Counted from the first letter of the stretch, positions 1 to 13,745 are shown. The stretch is 64,000 bases of DNA from Amphiduros pacificus (GCA_949316495.1 OX439005.1:43150682-43214681), one strand, 5' to 3'. Numbers and translations: made by a program. The notes: a model not told the origin generated them from the letters alone.

Positions 1-37
<37 letters not shown>
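1..37. repeat. (TA)n microsatellite, cut by window start
   Basis: An uninterrupted TA run at the left edge. Its true length cannot be seen. Confidence 0.95.
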
Positions 38-40
<3 letters not shown>

Positions 41-607
41 GTATGTTGCATAAAAAGAAATAACATGGACTTTCGCATTTGTGAATCCAGTTGATCGTTG
101 TGCTGCATTATGGGTATCAGAAGGTTCGATATATTTCGTTTGCTCCATAAACCAAATTGCCAAGTTTACAATCACATAAAATAGACACTCAGGTTTGACA
201 AAACTGTTGGCAATTGCCACATAAACAAACTTTGTTGTGGTAAAACAATTGGTTTTGTAACCACAATCGATTGGCAGTTAACTCAGTCTTAACGCCCAGT
301 GCCCAATCACAAAATCGGCAAATCACTCAAAAAACATTCATACAGTTATCGCCAAGTTGGCTGAGTGGTCCCAAGTATCGGCTTTTTTTCTGTGGAAAAC
401 AATTTGTGCTGATCAAATGTGGAGCCTTTTGTGTGAGATTTCACACCGTTGCTATTGATCTGTGATTGCCTCCTGTTATTGGCAGATTTATGAGTGGCTG
501 ATCTTGAATACCTAAGTGCTATAATAGAGCTATATTTCAGGCATGCTCCATCGGGCTGCCAAAGGGAATCACTATTAAAATGTGCTACTTCATCAACCTT
601 TATGTCG

Positions 608-642
<35 letters not shown>

Positions 643-2060
643 CACTTGGATGATAAATTTGAATAAGCACGACCATAAAAGCTCTAATTTCTTTGTCTAT
701 TTATTGGTCTTGTGGAATCTGTGAAATGATTTCATTACATTGTGGAATAAAGCACTTGCCTTTTTCCATTTGCTTCAACCATTTACATTAATGTTTGAGT
801 TCCCAATCTTAAAATTCAGCACACCCAATTCTTTCCCACCTAAATAAGAAGTATTTAATTCATGCATATCTCTCCCATTTATAATGTCCTATGGATGGAT
901 GAGTTATGAGCAGAGAAAATATTGAGCCCAATATAGTGTATCCTTTCAATCAATCTCTATATCATGACATTCATTTGCTTTTAGACATCAAGTCATCATT
1001 TCCTTGCCACACTGCACACTTCAAATATATTTTTGTAACAACTGAATCATTTGTAGCTTCCTATCCACTGACATAAATAAAAGATAATAAAATAAGGTAT
1101 ATTTAATGGTATACTCTGGATAATTGTGAGCACACTTTAAAACTGTATAAGGTATCATATATATATATATTAAGATGCTAACATGTTGGTAACATGCACA
1201 GGGCAGTATTCATGGCAAGTAAACAGTTCCACACCTCGGCAACTAGGGCTGTGCATTATTTAGAACTCTCTTACCCAATTAAAAGGCACTTTACCGTTGC
1301 CAATACCCTAACAAAGACCGCACAAGTCCATCTTCTTGCTAAACAGACATGTGGTGCTCACTCGAAATAAAACAATTACATATCCCAGGTGACATAAAGC
1401 ATTACCATGAGAATAACTCTAATGCCTTTCTGGGCCTGCAGGATCCCAACGCTTTTTGGTTTTCTTTCACCCATTCATTTTTAATGACATATTAAATCGA
1501 TCTTTTTTTTTCACAAGAGTGCAATCAATGTGGAATGTTGTAATTTTATAGGATTAAAAGTATAAAAAAATAATCAATCCAAAACTCCTACATATTTCAT
1601 GAAATTTCTATTAAAAGAGTGTATGCCAAAATCAGATATATGTACATGTCTAACATTTTTTGCTAACAGATGAAAGACGTTCAAAGAACGTAATAAAAAC
1701 CTCATGTTGACAGGAAGTGTAGGTCACATGACTGGCTGACAGGAAGCAGCACACTTCTGGTTGGACTAACGTTCCGGAACAATCTATGGCATTCACCTGC
1801 CAGCAAATGGAGTGATGTCCAAAGAGATTTCAAAATTCCCATCGTCTCTGCTAATTAGCACCGAAATAAGCCTTGGTTTGGTCACCTAATGCACTCACTG
1901 ACAGAACAAGACAGTCTTTGCCAAATATCAGTCAAGCCTTCTAATTAACATCCCCCAATGTTAATTAATGTCAATTCAAAGTAGGAAAGAATGCACAAAT
2001 AACTTTCTTGATTAGAATCAGACTGATGTTAAATTGACACTCTGTCTTTAAATCTATCAT
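38..2060. other. AT-rich non-coding DNA
   Basis: No gene was recognised. It contains a weak tRNA-like box A (tggctgagtgg, about 359-369) with no convincing box B, a run of 28 T at 611-638 and a short TA run near 1158-1171. A 64-codon open frame at 271-465 has no protein-like features. Confidence 0.6.
611..638. repeat. Poly-T run
   Basis: 28 consecutive T. It could be the A tail of a minus-strand retroposon, but no SINE or LINE body was recognised beside it. Confidence 0.9.
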
Positions 2061-2100
2061 GTCCAAGCTCATGAGATCATGTGAGATCACATGAGATCAT

Positions 2101-2750
2101 ATGGTAGTCATATACTGACTATGGTATTCAAATAGCAACTATAATAGTGAACTAGTGACTATGGTAGTGATAATGACTACTGTACTCAAACTGTGACTAT
2201 TGTAGAAAATGGTAGACAATGGTAGTCAAATAACGACTACAGTGATCATATATTGACTACGGTAGTCAAATAACGACTGTTGTGGTTATATATTGACTAT
2301 GGAAGTCAAATAATGAGTTTTGTGGTCACATAGTGACTATGGTAGTCAAATAACGACTTTTGTGGTCACATAGTGACTATGGTAGTCAAATAACGACTTT
2401 TGTGGTCACATAGTGACTATGGTAGTCAAATAACGACTTTTGTGGTCACATAGTGACTATGGTAGTCAAATAACGACTTTTGTGGTCACATAGTGACTAT
2501 GGTAGTCAAATAACGACTTTTGTGGTCATATAGTGACTATGGTAGTCAAATAACGACTTTTGTGGTCATATAGTGACTATGGTAGTCAAATAACGACTTT
2601 TGTGGTCATATAGTGACTATGGTAGTCAAATAACGACTACATAAATTGCGAAATGACAGTCATTTGTGATAATTGTAATCATACAGTGATTATGGAAGTC
2701 ATACAGTGATTATGGTTGTTATAAATTGATTAAGGTAGTTGTTAAGCAAA
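2101..2750. repeat. 40-bp tandem array with clean centre and decayed edges
   Basis: The unit includes taacgacttttgtggtcaca followed by tagtgactatggtagtcaaa. Copies between about 2320 and 2640 are almost identical. Those on the left (2101-2320) and right (2640-2750) are progressively diverged. About 16 copies in all. Confidence 0.95.
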
Positions 2751-3718
2751 TAACAGATATACATGTTAGGTAACATTTGCAGGCATGAGGTAACTATGGT
2801 AGTTACATGATACCTGGGATGAATGTGGGAAGCAGAATCCTAGTGTTCATGCCTTCATTAACCAAATTTCTCAGAACAAGATAGGAGATTCTACAAAGTC
2901 TCTCCTTCATAATGATGTGAATCTATGCAGCCAGTACTATTTCCTTCAAGGTCGCAGCTTCATGTCATTTGATCATGTGACACAATGCAAATTGAGTCTC
3001 AACTTCCACATTCCTTTTCTTTGTACATGGTGCTGCCCCCTGGTGGAGAGACTCCACATATCTTTTGGCAGAGATCATGAGTGAATATTCACCAGTTGTC
3101 TGCGCAGGCTGCACGGTGTCCAGGGGTCTGTTATAAAACCAAACTCTTCCTCCTCCTGCAAATCATGACACGGTGGTGACACCTATGAGACAACTCTCAT
3201 ACCCCTCAAGGCTCATTCATTCTCATTTCGGCTCATCAAAACTTTCAAGACTCGAGGAATTTATGTTGTTACTTTTACATAAAAAATAACAACAAAATCA
3301 CATCTATATTAAATGAGTCCTGGTAAGTGTTATTGGTCTGCACCGTGAGGTACAAGCCAGGTATAAACACCATTAATACCTCAAGACAATATATATTTGC
3401 TCTTTCATAAATATCTCCTTAATAATGAGAATATAGGACAAAAATGTCCATAAATCATTGACGCCAGACACTCACCCACTTCTTTATAGACAAAGAACCA
3501 GAGAGCTATATCATCAGTGTGTCAAAGTCATTCCTTTTCTTAAAACCTCTTTTTCAAATAAAGATGTTTAATTTTTGACTTTGACTATCACATTGTTCTG
3601 CGTGCAGTAAGGTCCACCCAGTCCTGATATAGGTGACGTTGCTTGCCGGCCACGTAGATGTGTCAAGTATGCTGATAACGGCTTGCAAAGCTGGCCTCAA
3701 CCAGTCACACCCAGCACA
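2751..3718. other. Non-coding spacer with a consensus CTCF-like motif
   Basis: No gene was recognised. The notable item is a CTCF-like site at 3031-3049. A small hairpin (gttgtta/taacaac) lies near 3268-3297. Confidence 0.6.
3031..3049 (-). promoter_or_regulatory. CTCF-like motif, full consensus match
   Basis: On the minus strand it reads ccaccagggggcagca, which fits the CTCF core CCASYAGRKGGCRS at all 14 positions. CTCF binding is known across bilaterians. Function here is inferred from the motif only. Confidence 0.5.
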
Positions 3719-4498
3719 GACCACATAATAAAACTCAACCCTAGTTCTGGACTTATTAACTAAATATGATGCAGCACCAACCACATAATAAAACTCAACC
3801 CTAGTTCTGAAATCATCAACTAAATATGATGCAGCAACAACCACATAATAAAACTCAACCCTAGTTCTGAACTTATTAACTAAATATGATGCAGCACCAA
3901 CCACATAATAAAACTCAACCCTAGTTATGAACTTATTAACTAAATATGATGCAGCAACAACCACATAATAAAGCTCAACCCTAGTTCTGGACTTATTAAC
4001 TAAATATGATGCAGCAACAACCACATAATAAAACTCAACCCTAGTTCTGGACTTATTAACTAAATATGATGCAGCAACAACCACATAATAAAACTCAACC
4101 CTAGTTCTGGACTTATTAACTAAATATGATGCAGCAACAACCACATAATAAAACTCAACCCTAGTTCTGAGCTCATCAACCAAATATGATGCAGCAACAA
4201 CCACATAATAAAACTCAACCCTAGTTCTGGACTAATTAACTAAATATGATGCAGCACCAACCACATAATAAAACTCAACCCTAGTTCTGGACTTATTAAC
4301 TAAATATGATGCAGCAACAACCACATAATAAAACTCAACCCTAGTTCTGGACTTATTAACTAAATATGATGCAGCAACAACCACATAATAAAACTCAACC
4401 CTAGTTCTGAACTTATAAACCAAATATGATGCAGCACCAACCACATAATAAAACTCAACCCTAGTTCTGGACTAATTAACTAAATATGATGCAGCACC
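3719..4498. repeat. 60-bp tandem array, 13 copies
   Basis: Exactly 13 units of 60 bp without indels, each including ccacataataaaactcaacc. Units differ mainly by gcaacaacc versus gcaccaacc and by a few sites in the middle. Because 60 is divisible by three, the minus strand gives open frames of 20-residue repeats (3554-4204 and 4232-4444). I do not call these genes. Confidence 0.97.
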
Positions 4499-4744
4499 AC
4501 TCAGTTAGGCCCCAAATAAATAAATGTACATCTCTTGGGTTATCATGGGTTGTCTTTTGACACTGGAATAAGCTTGAGAGATTTTTCACATGCAGCATCT
4601 TGTGAGCAGTTTTACAACCAGGCCACTTGATAACTTGACCTCACTAATACATATCACCAAATTTCAATGTGAAACAAGACACCTGCACCTTTAAATAAAT
4701 AAATATATCCATCCGTGATATATATATATATATATATATATTTA
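4499..4744. other. Spacer ending in a TA run
   Basis: Unique AT-rich DNA with a (TA)12 run at about 4718-4741. No coding signal was seen. Confidence 0.6.
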
Positions 4745-4831
4745 GAAGCTGGTACAGATATGAGGTACTGGAGGTATTTTTGTCAGACCTCATTACGGGG
4801 TACCATCTCATACCTTATTGTGTGTGACAGG

Positions 4832-4848
4832 AGAGTGCCATCTGGTGT
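4832..4848 (-). promoter_or_regulatory. CTCF-like motif (13 of 14)
   Basis: The minus strand reads acaccagatggcact. The core CASYAGRKGGCRS fits fully and only the first C is missing. It is the left member of a divergent pair with the site at 4945-4961. Confidence 0.35.
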
Positions 4849-4944
4849 TAATAATGAAAGTATTTTACATACCTCACAAATCTAACATTCATATCAATGG
4901 CGCTAATGCCATTATCAACCACCAGGGCACTTATTACAACCTGT

Positions 4945-4961
4945 GACACTAGATGGCAGTG
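4945..4961 (+). promoter_or_regulatory. CTCF-like motif (13 of 14)
   Basis: The plus strand reads gacactagatggcagtg. The core fits except for the first C. It is an inverted partner of the 4832 site, 15 bases with two differences. Confidence 0.35.
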
Positions 4962-5161
4962 ATTTATATAGTTATAGCCTGGTTGTATAAATATGCTTCT
5001 CAGACATGTTTTTTCAAAAAGGCCTTGTACAGGTTACTTATGTAACTGTGACTAAGCAGCTGCACTATGAAGAGTGGGGTATTTTATATGCCTCACAGTA
5101 CGTCAATGCCCCACAAGACAGGTCTGAGAATGGTAAAAACCCCATATCTGATACAATCTCT

Positions 5162-5376
<215 letters not shown>

Positions 5377-5380
5377 TTTT

Positions 5381-7498
5381 GACAATAAGGCATTTACTTT
5401 TCTTGCAAAAATGACTGGATGTCAAAATAAATCTACTGACTTTGATAATAATAGTTATTAATAGTGTACTCCTCCCCAGCACATTAAATTTGTTATACCT
5501 CTTATACACGTGTCTCATGTTATTTTATTACTATTTAAATTAAATATAAGAATTATATTGAATGTTATTACTATCTGAATAAAATATAAGAATGAACTAA
5601 AAATAGAGAGAAATATTGCATATTCATTTTTCAATATACCAATAATCTTAACATATGCAGGTTTAAAAAGTTTAGAATTAATAATGTTCTGTAATGTGAA
5701 ACAAGGTTTGTGAAGTTGAGCACTGTTGGCCTATCTGAGGCAGGCCGGGGATATTTGTCCTGGTTATAACTTGCCGTCTACTTATGTCCTATGATGAAGA
5801 TATATTACCACCGACAAAGGCAGGATCTCACAATTTCCTTTTGCCATAAGTCATCTTAATCCAAACGGTACAATTCTGCAGAAAACCTTCCACAGAAACA
5901 ACTTGATAAAGTTAGATCAGGTAAGTGAACATCTCACTGAATCCAAATCACGATCATAAATCATACACAGGCTTTGTAAATTAGATGTGAGGTATCTCGT
6001 TCTTAATGTGATAAGCTTAGAGTCTATATAAAGTTGGTTGAATGGAGTTTACTTTTAAAAAAAACACTTTCAATTTCAAAGAACAACTCCCTTGACAAAT
6101 CAGTTAAAACAAGCTTCTGGCCAAAGCTAAAATATAGCCTTTGATTTGCATGTGGTCCCATCAACATTGCATGGCCACATAAGAAATAACATCAGATTCT
6201 CTATTTTTAATACATTCTTTCTTTCTGATAAAATCGCAACTGACAGTCATGCGATTGGTCGCTGATCTCCGAGAGTCTGATATTATTTAGCTGGCAACGT
6301 TCCACTTTCGGTCTGTCTGAATTTAAAATACACTGACGGAAAGATCAACCAAGTTCACCTTAGTTTTTACCACAGAAGGCCACCGTGAAAACATCTGATG
6401 AAAGCAGTATGGATGGCATGATATTAGCTTTGTCTGAGTTCATCTGAGAGTCTCTGGTTATTTGTTTTATGTTCAGCTAACATCCATCCTTGGCAATCCA
6501 AATGGATAGACAGCGTGAGTCACATGTTAATAATTTGAAGGTCAACAACCAAAATTTGTCTCCCTGACTTTTAACCTTGCTCTTTGTTTTATTTTTTTTA
6601 GTTTCTCAATATATGTTACATACCTGGTAAGATGTTGTTATGTTCAAAGACAGAGGGTTAGACACTAATGACCGGCCATTTTGGATTGAGAAAATTGATT
6701 TTGCTTTGGTCTTTCTTTGGAAACAAACATGAACCCCACAAACGTCTTTCAAATAATCTTTATCTGATTTTGGTTTCATTTATTGACTGTAAATTGAAGA
6801 ACAAATAATCTACTCAATTAAAAAGACCCATCCTTGTAAAAAGCATATAAAATCTTGCCTGAGCACAAAATGATGAACTAAATGTACAAACTAAACACAT
6901 TGCCCAATTTTTTTCTACTATGATCCTTCCACCAAGGTTAAAAAAATTGATTTGTTTTTGTTGCAAGCAATTTCAAAGAGTAGAAAGACAATATAGAACA
7001 AATACTATAGTAGTGTTGATGAGAAATATCATCTGCTGTTAACACAATATTCACATCTATGTAGTTGGAAAAAACAAATTTCATAATGCATAATGTGACA
7101 AAAGAAGTGTCATGCAGGGCATCATATAAACATAAGGGTCTAGCCTGAGGTATGCTGGAGCAAATGTAGATACGCAACATATTAACTGCTCATCATTAGT
7201 GAATTGAGTCTTGTTGTAAGCCTGTAGCTAGTTATATTCTTGTATTCGAATAGCTGACACAGTAACCTATGGTTTGGGTTGCTCCCTTATTGTTAACCTT
7301 GGCATTGATATACTTCGTGCAAACAATGCTCCCTGCAGCAGGCCTACTTAGTGCACCTGAGTTGTACAGTATACCTGGTGACAACTCTCACAGAAGGTAC
7401 TGGTTTGGATGGGTTTTTTTCTGAGTGAATATATTGTTTTTGACATTTATGACAAAAAAATTCAAATTTAATCAAAACATAAAAGAAGCATGATAGAT
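5381..7498. other. AT-rich non-coding DNA
   Basis: About 2.1 kb without a recognised gene, RNA or tandem array. Open frames here are at most 80 codons and have no protein-like composition. Confidence 0.6.
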
Positions 7499-8338
7499 CC
7501 TTAGCATGGTGGACACCTACACGGCAGGTACTTAGCATGGTGGACACCTGCATGGCAGGTACTTAGCAGGGTGGACACCTACATGGCAGGTACTAAGCAG
7601 GATGGGACACCTACATGGCAGGTACTAAGCAGGGTGGTCACCTACATGGCAGGTACTTAGCAGGGTGGACACCTACATGGCAGGTACTTAGCAGGGTGGA
7701 CACCTACATGGCAGATGCCTAGCAGGGTGTACACCTACATGGCAGGTACTAAGCAGGGTGGACACCTACACAGCAGGTACTTAGCAGGGTGGACACCTAT
7801 ATGGCAGGTACTAGGCAGGGTGGACACCTACACAGCAGGTACTTAGCAGGGTGGACACCTACATGGCAGGTACTAAGCAGGGTGGACACCTACACAGCAG
7901 GTACTTAGCAGGGTGGACACCTACATGGCAGGTACTAAGCATGGTGGGCACCTACATGGCAGGTACTTAGCAGGGTGGACACCTACATGGCAGATGCCTA
8001 GCAGGGTGTATACCTACATGGCAGGTACTTAGCAGGGTGGATACCTACATGACAGGTACTTATCAGGGTGGACACCTACATGACAGATGCTTAGCATGGT
8101 GGGCACCTACATGGCAGGTACTTAGCAGGGTGGACACCTACATGGCAGATGCCTAGCAGGGTGTACACCTACATGGCAGGTACTTAGCAGGGTGGATACC
8201 TACATGACAGGTACTTATCAGGGTGGACACCTACATGACAGATGCTTAGCAGGGTGGGCACCTACATGGCAGGTACTTAGCAGGGTGGATACCTACATGG
8301 CAGGTACTTAGCAGGGTGGATACCTGCATGGTAGATGC
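7499..8338. repeat. 31-bp tandem array with 155-bp higher-order repeat
   Basis: About 27 copies of a 31-bp unit with agcagggtggacacctacat. Variant units recur at fixed spacing: tatcagggtg at 8061 and 8216 (155 bp, five units), and cagatgcct at about 7712, 7991 and 8146 (nine then five units). This indicates amplification of multi-unit blocks. Confidence 0.95.
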
Positions 8339-9549
8339 TGTCCACTTTTGACCTTTTTAGCACAGTTTAGATCTATATTAATTTGCTCCACTAGGAGAAT
8401 GAAATGCAAACAACTTTCAGGTAAAATCAGAAGACATAACCAGAACTATTATACTAGTTATTTCTATGAAACATTTGTTATGTAAATTACTTTTGAAATC
8501 TTCATCTATAGAACCATAATATAAATATGGTATCTTGAATATGTTTGGTTCCATTACTGGTGCAATATAAAAGATGGCAGGCTGCCAACAGGATACAATG
8601 CCCTGCTCCCCATGAGACAACTGTGGGTCTATAGCAGAGAAAGGACTAAAACAAAGAGTGAACTGCTGTAGCAGATAACATATAAATACAAATACAGATA
8701 TTGATATCTGTCATTCTGCCATGATGACAGTTTATCAAGACAGTAAGATCTATCAAGACAAATCCATTGCTTTGTGTCCCTGGAGATGAGCCTCTTTATC
8801 CAGCATAACCAGATTACCCCCTCAATAATCCAGATACCAGGAAGTCAATGCCTTCACTATCTGGTCATGACCACATCCCTTGTCTGTGTCTCGGACATTA
8901 TGTACCCTGTGAAACCCAGAACGGCAGAACAGTGTCCAGGGAGGGTGCCATGACAACCAGTCTTTCCACTCCATAATTCAGAATTATATCCAATTTCTTG
9001 AATATCTCCAGGCAGATACAATCTTATTTATTCTCTGAGTGGTTAGTTTTCTTTTCCCTGATTGGTCAATTGGTGGTTTCCAGAACTTATGGCATTTGAT
9101 TTGAGAGTTGTCAGTAAATGTTCCTTCAGGGAAAATTAGATCATATCAATTTTCAGCACTTCCTTGTGTTTTTGAGTGACAAATGTAGCAACATTGTACA
9201 TAGTCATAAACATTTCATTTTATCAAGAACATATTCAATTTTTAAAATTTATCAGGGCATAAGCACTGTCAACATTTAACTCTTAGAAGTTGATATCCAA
9301 GAATATATATCTGAATTTTTAGAATCTATAGAATTTGTTTACTCATGCATGCCTACCTTAACTCTGTGAATACTGCGAGAAGGGCATTCTTCCTTATTGC
9401 TGCTTTTAGCAATGCAGATTTGATTTTTTTGAGGACCGTACAAATGTCATATACATTTACACATGACTTCAATAAGATATTTCTTTTTTTTTGCTCAGCT
9501 GTGAAAATCGAGAAATAAGATGTCTAAATGTGAAAAGCAACATTCTTGT
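8339..9549. other. AT-rich non-coding DNA
   Basis: No gene, RNA or array was recognised. Confidence 0.6.
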
Positions 9550-9550
9550 A

Positions 9551-9619
9551 TACACACACACACACACACCACACACACACACACCACACACACACACACA
9601 CCACACACACACACACACA
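9551..9619. repeat. Interrupted (CA)n microsatellite
   Basis: CA repeats with regularly spaced extra C (accaca) that split the run into four blocks. Open frames over it on both strands are artefacts. Confidence 0.97.
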
Positions 9620-11866
9620 GATGCTGATGATGGTTGGGCGGCTGATCCACCCATAGTGTTGGCATGCACGGCCATACATAACGGCTTTATCCTGAGGCAC
9701 TGCTGTCTCTCTGGTCATAACACAAGAACAAAGGAATTGTTGTATATCTCTGTCATGCCTATGTCATACTTCTATGGGGATTAGAGCTATCTCAGGGCCA
9801 CCACATTATAAATCAATAAGTCCTGCGATGACACTTCACATTAACACCTATCAGCTTTATTCAGCTCCCAGGCGGAATTATCAATGACATATATTCAGCA
9901 CTGTATGATTAAGATTATCTGTCCATAATCCATTCTCTCATAGTCTGTTCATTCACAGTTTACATTTCCCTGCCACTGCTTTAGCCTAAATTTCTCTCAT
10001 TTAATAATATAAAATACTTATATAACACTAAATCTGACTCAAATCTGACTCATGGCACTCTCGCAGTTAGTGTTTTATGGAAAAGGTATGTTTTTAGTTT
10101 CTGTTTGAAGATGCCATGTTAAATTTTGGTATTATGTGTAGTTCATCAACTTTATATTTGACCTTCAAAAACCTTGCATACTGCAAAGATGTACTTCATT
10201 TGGTATGAGCTACAACATTTGTTATTTAATTTTCATTTAGATGCATAGTGTAAGATACCTGGAAAGGAAAGATTGGTATCACAGTAAAAGGTCAACATTG
10301 TCTTATAAGCTCAATTTATACGTTTAGAAATTCACAGCAGTAATTGTTGAGAAGCTAGAAAGCATGCTGCAGACCCTTCCTTGGCTGAGTGGTTCCTGCT
10401 GCAGTAATTGGTATCAGAAATATCCCTCAAGTAACACTCCCTCATGAGTGACGTATTAATCAGTATTGTGCTACTGGACCGCACAGAAAAAATATACAGA
10501 AAAAACCCAGACTCATTTGCTCTGAAAAGATGTCTGGAAAACCACTGAAATTAGAGTAAGTGAGGCAATATAATGAGATCTAAGGTGGTGCTCAGATCCC
10601 AAACAATGCTCCAGCTTACAAGATGTCACTCTGTCTACAGTTGATAATAGAGGCGTGGGATATTTCTAATTCCAAAAGGTTACAGAGGCAGATAAACATT
10701 ATTCTCATCACTCCAAACGCTCGGCAGTCTCCACATAAAATAACTGTCCTTAATGCGTGTACTTGACAAACTTATCATTGTTATTTCTTTAGAATATAAA
10801 TGTTCAATTTCCATCCTATTAATAAGATTTTAGTGCAGACAGAATGCATCGCTCAGCTTTGCCAACATTAAGCAGTATCATATTTGAGCTTGGTATTAAT
10901 ATGTTGTTTGTAGTGGTGAGAAGGGAAGTATTAGTGTTCTCATCAGCTCACACCCACACATTGTCATACAAGCACTTTTAGCTCTGCTGCCTCTAAATAT
11001 GGTGATCATCATAACCGCCAAGATTGGTCAGTTGTGTCTGCCAAATTCTGAAACAGACGATATAAGTTTGATTCTTTAAAAGGTTTTACAGATAATCTCC
11101 CACACCTATTTATGATGATTTAAATCAGTGATTCTGATTGTGTTTCTTTCTAATTCTTTGCATAAAACTGTCAGCTATGTCATGTTTGACACAGACCATC
11201 AGTACCCAGTGTTATTTATTTAAGAGCATTTGTAATCACATTATCAAATTGCAATTGCAGAATCTAATTTCTCCAATAAAATCTCCAAATGAGTGAGGAC
11301 TATGGGATCCAGCTAAAGTACATAACCTTGATATGTGTTCATTCATAAAAAAAATGGAACTCCTCAAAGCACAAAACTGTATATAACCCATGACAGTGTC
11401 GCTGTCATGATATTTTATGACAAGATAATTTGTATAGCCCCTTGTTCACATTTCTTGTCACCTGCTACCTTCACAAGATCTAATACAATCTTCTGTGAGG
11501 ACAGAAGTGCATCTATTATCCGGTTCGCTCAGGAAATTTTGAATACCACAATGGAGCATAATATACAATAATGTGCAGCCTTTTTCGTTGTATGTGAATG
11601 TCCAGATGGGATTATATTAAAAAAACATATCTGATAAATGGATTTTTTATATAAATATATGTCTGTTACAAAATATGATTACACAAATAAAGGGTTTTAA
11701 TCAAAAGATATGATAGGCTATGGCTGCAGTGTAATTGGATGGATGTAGAGATTAGTGTCCAAGTCTACCGATATAAGCTACTTCTCGTAACAGCAAAAAC
11801 AATATCAGGACCGAGCCACGAGGACCACGATTGTCACATTCATCATTCAAGCTCACAACGACCCGC
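9620..11866. other. AT-rich non-coding DNA
   Basis: About 2.2 kb with no recognised gene, RNA gene or tandem array. Confidence 0.6.
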
Positions 11867-12627
11867 AATCATGTAATCTAGGCTTTGTTGTGAGGTATAC
11901 TCCATAACATAAAAGGTTCGCATCTTATGACCTTCATCGTGCAATCTAGGCTTTGTTGGGAGGTATACTCCATAACATAAAAGGTTCGCATCTTATGACC
12001 TTCATTGTGCAATCTAGGCTTTGTTGGGAGGTATACTCCATAACATAAAAGGTTCACATCTTATGATCTTCATCGTGTAATCTAGGCCTTGTTGTGAGGT
12101 GTACTCCATAACATAAAAGGTTTGCATCTTATGACCTTCATCATCTAATCTAGGCCTTGTTGGGAGGTATACTCCATAACATAAAAGGTTTGCATCTTAT
12201 GACCTTCATCATGTAATCTAGGCCTTGTTGGGAGGTATACTCCAAAACATAAAAGGTTTGCATCTTATGACCTTCATCATGTAATCTAGGCTTTGTGGGG
12301 AGGTATACTCCATAACATAAAAGGTTTGCATCTTATGACCTTCATCATGTAATCTAGGCTTTGTGGGGAGGTATACTCCAAAACATAAAAGGTTTGCATC
12401 TTATGACCTTCATCATGTAATCTAGGCTTTGTTGGGAGGTATACTCCATAACATAAAAGGTTTGCATCTTATGACCTTCATCATGTAATCTAGGCTTTGT
12501 TGGGAGGTATACTCCAAAACATAAAAGGTTTGCATCTTATGACCTTCATCATGTAATCTAGGCTTTGTTGGGAGGTATACTCCATAACATAAAAGGTTTG
12601 CATCTTATGACCTTTTTCATATAATCA
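11867..12627. repeat. 68-bp tandem array, 11 copies
   Basis: The unit contains ttgggaggtatactccataa. The repeated ggctttg or ggccttg landmark recurs every 68 bp from 11881 to 12561. Two alternating forms (ccataacat and ccaaaacat) in the right half suggest local block duplication. Confidence 0.97.
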
Positions 12628-13745
12628 ATCTTGGTTTTTGAATTTTTATTTAGACTGGTAAATAATATATAGGTATATAAACAGATGTCATAAGCATTTC
12701 AGAATTTTCAAAATTTCAGAATTTCAAAAACTAATTAAAAGCTAAAAAAGACACAGTTAGTATGTTTTTGACATACAAGTCTCGGTTTTGTAAGTATTTG
12801 TTTATATTGGCTAAAAAGTAAATAAATCATGCCTCGAACAATTTGGAAATAATTTGAAAAGCACATTTCCTTAAATAATATAGAGTTTTTATAACTTTTG
12901 AATATGAAATAATCCTGAGCCAATCAGTTCTAAAACGCAATCTGATATAGTGTTTGAATAATGAGCAATAAAAAAATTGTACTTTTAACATATAAATACT
13001 AATTAGAGATAGATGATATTTGAACATTAGATATACTGAGTGCCTATACCAGACTTGATCTGATCATGGTGCTCATTAAGAGATTCTAAAAATGATTACA
13101 TTAACTCAATTACATGATAAATATCTCAGCAAATGCTGAGCCAAATTCCATAATTAAGGTTGCTGCTGATGCATTAATTAACAGATTGTGAAGTCCTCCC
13201 ATTCCTAACCACATGGGGCCTGCATGTTCAAAAAATCCTAGGACAGAATTAATTCTCTTTCTTTTCAAAGCATGTCTTAGACAAATATGTATTTCCTTCA
13301 AATATTCACATTCCGGGAAGAAATGGGAAACTTAGTATAATCTGCTGAGTCTATAGCCTCTCTACATGTATTTTATGATTCCAGAAACTGAGGGTCTAAC
13401 TTCTCACACAACAGGTCTGCTCCTTGCAACATTCAACAAGTCTCAGGGATTGTTCAAACTTCACGCATACAAATTATAACTGGTAAAATGTTTTATTTGT
13501 TGCCAGAATCTGGAATAAACTGTTGGAGCATGTTGGAGCAAACTATCATCATAAATAGATTGCTGTTTCTTGATGAGATTTACATATTGATCTCAATTTC
13601 AAAATAGAAACGAACTGGCTTTTATTATTTGGAATATACTTAAACTTTAAATATTGTTCCTGGAATGTAATATTTGAATATCTATAAGGTATAGAAACTT
13701 CTATTGAAATATCTAAGGGCAGTCAGTATACATGTAACACTTAAC
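12628..13745. other. AT-rich non-coding DNA
   Basis: Very AT-rich, with no gene or repeat recognised. Small open frames on the minus strand are of random type. Confidence 0.6.

Larger units (their letters stand above)
4745..5160. mobile_element. Possible foldback/MITE-like element inserted in TA repeats
   Basis: The ends match in inverted orientation: cagatatgaggt near 4755 and the reverse complement of accccatatctg near 5140-5150. Further in, tcagacct also appears inverted (near 4783 and 5119). TA runs lie on both sides (4718-4741 and 5166-5266), as expected for insertion into a TA target. Additional inverted or direct copies of tattttayatrcctcac occur inside. No transposase is present. The arms are unequal, so the boundaries are approximate. 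Confidence 0.45.

Noticed and set aside
345-430. tRNA gene or SINE head with box A tggctgagtgg
   Set aside because: No proper box B or cloverleaf pairing. A single box A match is expected by chance.
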